This document shows, in pieces, positions 38,101 through 44,100 of a DNA stretch of 64,000 nt. A program made the translations under genes and the position numbers. How positions within the stretch are numbered: the stretch's first letter is position 1; each line of letters opens with the position of its first letter. The notes below the pieces were generated by a model. That model saw nothing but the letters and a program-made list of their open reading frames with translations. It was not told where the DNA came from and ran no database searches. Source of the stretch: Aurelia coerulea (taxonomy: Eukaryota; Cnidaria; Scyphozoa; Semaeostomeae; Ulmaridae); contig CM076949.1 of the NCBI GenBank assembly GCA_039566865.1, positions 1,488,001-1,552,000 on the forward strand, in the 5' to 3' direction.

Positions 38101-41100
38101 TCTACTCAATGCAGTATTTTGTGTGTTTTTAATTCCTTTCCCTCCTCGTTTTGCTCATCAGTTCATGAAGGGTTCTCAGTGCATAATTTCAGTCCTGGTA
38201 ACCTGCAAATTTAAGTCAGGATCTTGTTAAAGATTATGATTTGCGATCATATGGAAATTTTCAGCCCGTTTAATCGAACTGAAAATCCTAGCCAGTTTGA
38301 TAAAATCGGTCAGAAACTTTTATCCTGTAATTGCAACTTTGTTGTTGCAATACTCTGGCCACAACACAGGGCTCAATTTTCATTCAGGCCAAAGTTATAA
38401 ACGGACTCAAAACTCTCATATAATCAGCCCTTAACTAGATTTCCATTATTATTTGCTTGTTTTCTTTTTTCAGAAAGTTGGCTGCGATTTCGTCCTTGGA
38501 TCCACAAAAACCGAGGATGTCTGTGGACAATGTGGAGGGAATGGAACCAGCTGCCAACTCGTAAATAAAAACTACAAGAAAAAGCATGGCCTTGGTAAGT
38601 TTACTCTTACTTGCTTCCAGCTTACAAATATACTCTTCCGGTGATACTAAACTTAAATACGGTCTCGAATTACATAAATCGTACTCAAATTAAACGTTCC
38701 TCCCATTTAAGTTAGGAGGTGTGCCTAAAATCTATTGCAGCATGAGAAATTGATGTAAGATAGAAGTTTATCCCTGCCAGTGGTGAGAGAGTCATTGTAG
38801 AGGAACATAGAGACGTATTTGTTTCGTAAGATATCTTACCTTTCCATCAACTGTACATCTACACAATAATTTGCATTGTTAAGAATGGAGAAATCATTAA
38901 ACCTTCTTTTTTGAATGAAAGGGCCGATGATCTAGACGAGGGCTTTTAGTTGATATTTGTATTTCTAATGCATTTTTATACCTCCTTTTCAGGTTATGTG
39001 GTAGTTGTGTACATCCCAAGTGGATCTACCAGCATTAATATTGTTGAAAATACTCCATCCAGAAATTTTTTAGGTGAGTGAAGCAAGTTATTCTGAATTT
39101 AATAGTTAATGATGATATTAAATTTTGAAATATTTGAGAAATAGTTGAGGTATTTCAGCTCTCGCAAAGTGTTTGTTCATGTCTGTCAGCTCTGTTTGAT
39201 AAACTTTTCATCATTAGAAGAAATTATTTAAGTGTAAATGCGTTTTTAAATTATGGTTATCAAAACTCAATGTAGGTATGAAGCTACCTAAATACAATTT
39301 GTCGTACAACACACGGGATTTCATCAAATCATTGGCTCAACACACCAGTGACGGAAAAACTTTTCATCATTTTCTCATTTGATTATTTTCTTAAAATGGT
39401 GAAAGTTTTTAGCAATTTTAAAGAGGGTGAATTTGATCGATCAATCTCTTTTGTATTGCAGCAATTGAGACGATATTCGGCAAGAATATTCTTAATGGTG
39501 GGTACATGATCGAGCGTCCTGGATCATACAACAGGCTAAAGAGTATTGTAGAATATCACAGAATTGGGATGCTAGAAAGAATTCAAATCAAAGGACCTAT
39601 TTCTACAGATATTAAAGTGATGGTAAGTGGAAATGAAATTTCTTCTTTGAAAGTAGCCTTAAATAACGGACCCATCGTACTAAACCCATAAACGCAACAA
39701 CAACACCATAATCTGTAGAAAGAAGACTGTTAACTCTTTCAAATTTCATATTTTCAAATTTTGTACCACAAATCATTTGTTTACAAATTTCTTCTTCCCA
39801 AATCCGTCTGAAAACCAAACGTTTTTCAGACAGAAGTTTGCAGTTCGAAAGTGGTATTCAAATTAAACTTTTCTATCAAATAAATGGCTTGAAAGAAACT
39901 TTAGGCTTTTTACTGTAACTCTACCGCGAACAGGTTGATTCTTTTTGCTATTCTTGTATCTATTTTACACTTTTCATTTTTGCTAGTTTTGAGGTTTTGG
40001 CGTCATCAAATCGCTAAATCGTAATCGTAAAAGACGACAGACCTGTGCTCGCTCACCGTGAAATGTCGAGATTGCTATCTTTAAATTTCTTTCTTTCACA
40101 TTTTAGGTTCTCTTCCAAGCAGACTCGTCTTCAGTTTCCCTTCAATACGCTGAGCAAAATGGTGCTAATAGAGCTTTGTTTAAATCACGTGATAGATATA
40201 TTTGGAAGCACGATAAGACGTCAAAAAATGCTTGGTCAGCGTGTTCTGCCACTTGTGGAAGAGGTATATATTTTTCATGCTTCTAGAAGTACTTTTAGTG
40301 CCTGGGGCCGCAAGCTAAGTAAGTGCTGGACTTTCGTCGTCATTTTACGGTCCGGTTGCGGCCCAGGGGAGGTTCTCTGGTATATTCAGGATAGGGATGC
40401 TCAGGTTACTTTTTTGGGTCTAAAATTTAGGCAACGTTTTTTTTTGGGTCAATGATTTGTACAGTTATTTTTTTGGGTTCAAGAAATTCTGGCTTACTTT
40501 TTTGGGTCTCAAATATGAGAAAAAGTAAAAAAATTGGGGAAAATATAATTTACAAACAAAGCCAGAGCCAAGTAACAGTACTAAAACCAAAAACATAAAT
40601 ATCCAAACACATGAGAAATCTAATCAGTTAAGGCATTTTAATGCAGATTTAAGATACTGACTTCATAACTTCATAAATTTTGGGTATGTAAGGTTGGAAA
40701 AATTATTTTTTTGGGTCTATTTTTATGCTAGAAATTACTTTTTTGGGTTGATGCGTTGTACCCCAGCCTGAGCACCCCTATCCTAAATATACCTGAGTAC
40801 CCCCCTGGGGGTTGCGGTTTGAAGTTGCAAAACTGATAAGAATTTAAGGGCTAGACCCACAGCGTGGTTTGGTATGGAGCTACCGGCCTCTTCTCTTTTG
40901 ACCGTTTGTATGTTGTCTTTTTGTTTCTTTTTCTGGTCTTGGAAGTTGGTTTTATAGAAATTAAGTACCGTTCTTGGTGGAGGCCAGATGACCTTGTGTC
41001 TTGTTATACCAAGAACGATACCGTATTTTTGTATTTATACTTAGTTAATTTTAATTCATTATGAATAGAACAATAGCTAAGATGACAAACGAGTCCTTAA

Positions 41101-44100
41101 ACATGCCTACACGATAGCAAAGGAGTACTTTTATGGGCCTGAAGGAATCAAGAAAGAGTTTTGTCTTTTTCACATTAAGATTTTGGTTTGCTAAAATAGT
41201 CCAGGAAAACATACACGAAGTGCACAAAGAAATGTCACAGAAAGGTTCAATTGTAGAAGGAAACAATAATTTCGTATTAGAGTATGACGAAACTAGTATT
41301 TGGTGATTTCCACGTTTATCTTTTCAGCAGTTACTGGTGAGTTATTAACTTATTTCTTTCCTATCAGGTTTTAAGGTTAATTCGGTTTTGTCTTACAGGA
41401 TTTGACAGTTTTTCTCTTGTTACGGGCTTATTTTGGTTATTGTTTCTTTTACAGGAGTTAATAGTCTTCTTTCTACTGATTTCGGTGTCTTTGTTGCGTT
41501 TATGGGTTTGATATGATGAGTCCGTTATTCAAGGCTATTCTTAAATTTCGTATTACTTGGAAAGCAAGAGAAAGAAGGTAGGGGCACATAGGTAAGTAAT
41601 GGAAGGAAATCGACAAGAAATTAGTTTGAAGCAGAAGCAGTGGAAGGAAATGTCTGTTGTGAATCGGAGTCAGATGAGATAGGAATCGAGGCAATTACTG
41701 CCTCATCTACACCAGCCATAAAGGTAGAAAACTTTGAAACATTCACACAGATTCACAACGAGCCACAGTTTTTTCCAGCATCGTGCTTGAACTTGTTTTC
41801 TTTCATTGCAGGTCTCCATAATGGCCAATTCGAATGCTTGGATATCTTCACAAACAAATTTGTTTTTAAAAGTAATTGTGACAAAAACGAGAAGCCGTTT
41901 CTGGTCAAAGCTTGTGAAAGTCTGCCACCATGTGTAAAACCGTAAGTTCTACTGACTTTTTGTTGAATTTAACATTTCTTTAAAGGCAGTCTGTCACGCA
42001 TTTGATTGGGTGATGATGACAATATAAAGAGTAGGAGATTTGAATGGCGAATGGCTGCTGATCCTACTGACTTTTTACGACCGTAGAAAGTGCGAATGAT
42101 CAGCCCTCCTTCGTTTCAAATACACAGATTCAGAAAGACATCCGTTGTGTTGAGCTCTGACTTTATTGCAGCCAATCAGATATGTGACAGACTGCCTTTG
42201 AGCAAGACAATATGCTGGATGTTTTTTAGCGAGATCAGATCTACTTTGTTCTGTAATAGTTTCTATTTTCAATTGTGTTCAGTTTCGATCATCAATTGCG
42301 TTGCACCAAAAGAAAATTTTATGTTCTCATCGCTTAGTCGTATATTGCCAAGGGGCAAATCTCTCTTTAGAAATCTCATGCACTCTTTTATATATTCTTT
42401 TGTATTCGCAAAAAATCACTGGGATCCCCTAGAAATCATTTTATTCTCATAGAAAAATCTTGTAAACTTTTTAGGGAGTGATATATCCCTTGTATTTTTC
42501 AATTAAGTGTTATTCCTACTGCTAGCTAGTATTGCGTCAATTCTATGTCTTTCTGGTTTTACCATAAACCTCACGATACTTATGACTTATCTCTTAAGGA
42601 AACCTACTGGAAAATGGACGCATGGGTCCTGGACACCTTGCTCTGTCTCATGTGGAGAAGGAACGAAGAAGAGAATTGTTGCTTGTACAAAAGATGGCAC
42701 AAACTTAATAATAAATGAGAAATTTTGTAAAGGTAGAAAACCAAAGACAACTAAGAAATGCAACAGAACACCTTGTAAGAAAGAATTTGGTATTTGGGTA
42801 TTTGGACAATGGGGACGCGTAAGTATTCACTTCCAATTACCTGTTATTTTTCTCTTAATTGTGCCCATCCTCCTCTTCTCTTGAACATATGAAACTGCAT
42901 TTGTATTATCGAAAAGTGTCTGTTGTAGATTGTTTATCAATCATTATGTTAGATCATGATGTTCCCCATCGGGTGTAACTTGCAAGAAAACAACGATGAT
43001 ATGCCTGCCTGCCTGCCAAAGGAATCTGTCTTAGAACAAATCATTGGAAACATACTACAAGTCCTGCAATGAGGTACGAAAAATAGCAAAGAAAATGCAT
43101 GATCGTGTCCCGGATTTTATTATTGAAACTGGGACCCCATCAGCATAACAGGCACATCACTGGTCCGACGAGATCTCAATCTATTATGTAGGCTTCTGGG
43201 TGATATATCCCGGGTGAGATGTCGAAATACACGTATTTTTTTTATAAGAAACTGCCCATAAGAAACTCAACTCTCAGATCGCCAAAAAATTAAGAAACTC
43301 CAGTACTGGGAAAATATAATTTAAGAATCCTTAGCATATTTTTAATATATTTTCACTTGTTTCCTGTATCATATTACTCGTGAGGCTCTTGAGTAATGTG
43401 AAAACATTGGAAAGTCTTAAAAACCTTGTTTTAAACTGTTCACGAGGGCACAGGTAGTGAACATGAAGATCGTTATGAAACCTCTAAGAAACTCGTAAGA
43501 AACTTTGAGTACTCAAAATCTGATAATCTTAAGAAACTTTCAGTACTGGCGCAAATTCTTAGTTTCTCATAAAAAAAATACGTGTATGTCTTGAAAATCA
43601 TAATGTCACACTATCTGTTAAGTTTCCTTCTTTTTTGAAATGAATATATATTGCTAAGATATTGAATCCTTATGTCAAATATTAGTATTGCCCAACCTTG
43701 CCCAACCTTTTTTACACTGATAAGAATTACGAAGAAAATATAAACAACAATGCAATGAAATTATTGGATAATTCGAGAAAATTAAAACAATGCAATTAGT
43801 CTATATCAAACTTGTATTCTCTAAACAATACAATACAATGTTAACAAACAAACAATACTAAACAATACAATACAATACAATCACATGAAAACGGAGAAAA
43901 CTAAAACAATGAAACTTCTTCGCAACCGGGGGGGGAGGGGTATATAGCATGTTCAGGGTACGGGTATGTGCCACCCATATGGGTGGATTCTTGGGCCCAA
44001 AATTCTCTAAACAAGGGTCCATTTTCGGCAGATTTTCCATAAACATGGGTGGGGTTTCCCCTGAAAGTCCCAAAAAATAGTTAATAGCGGGCTGTTTTCC

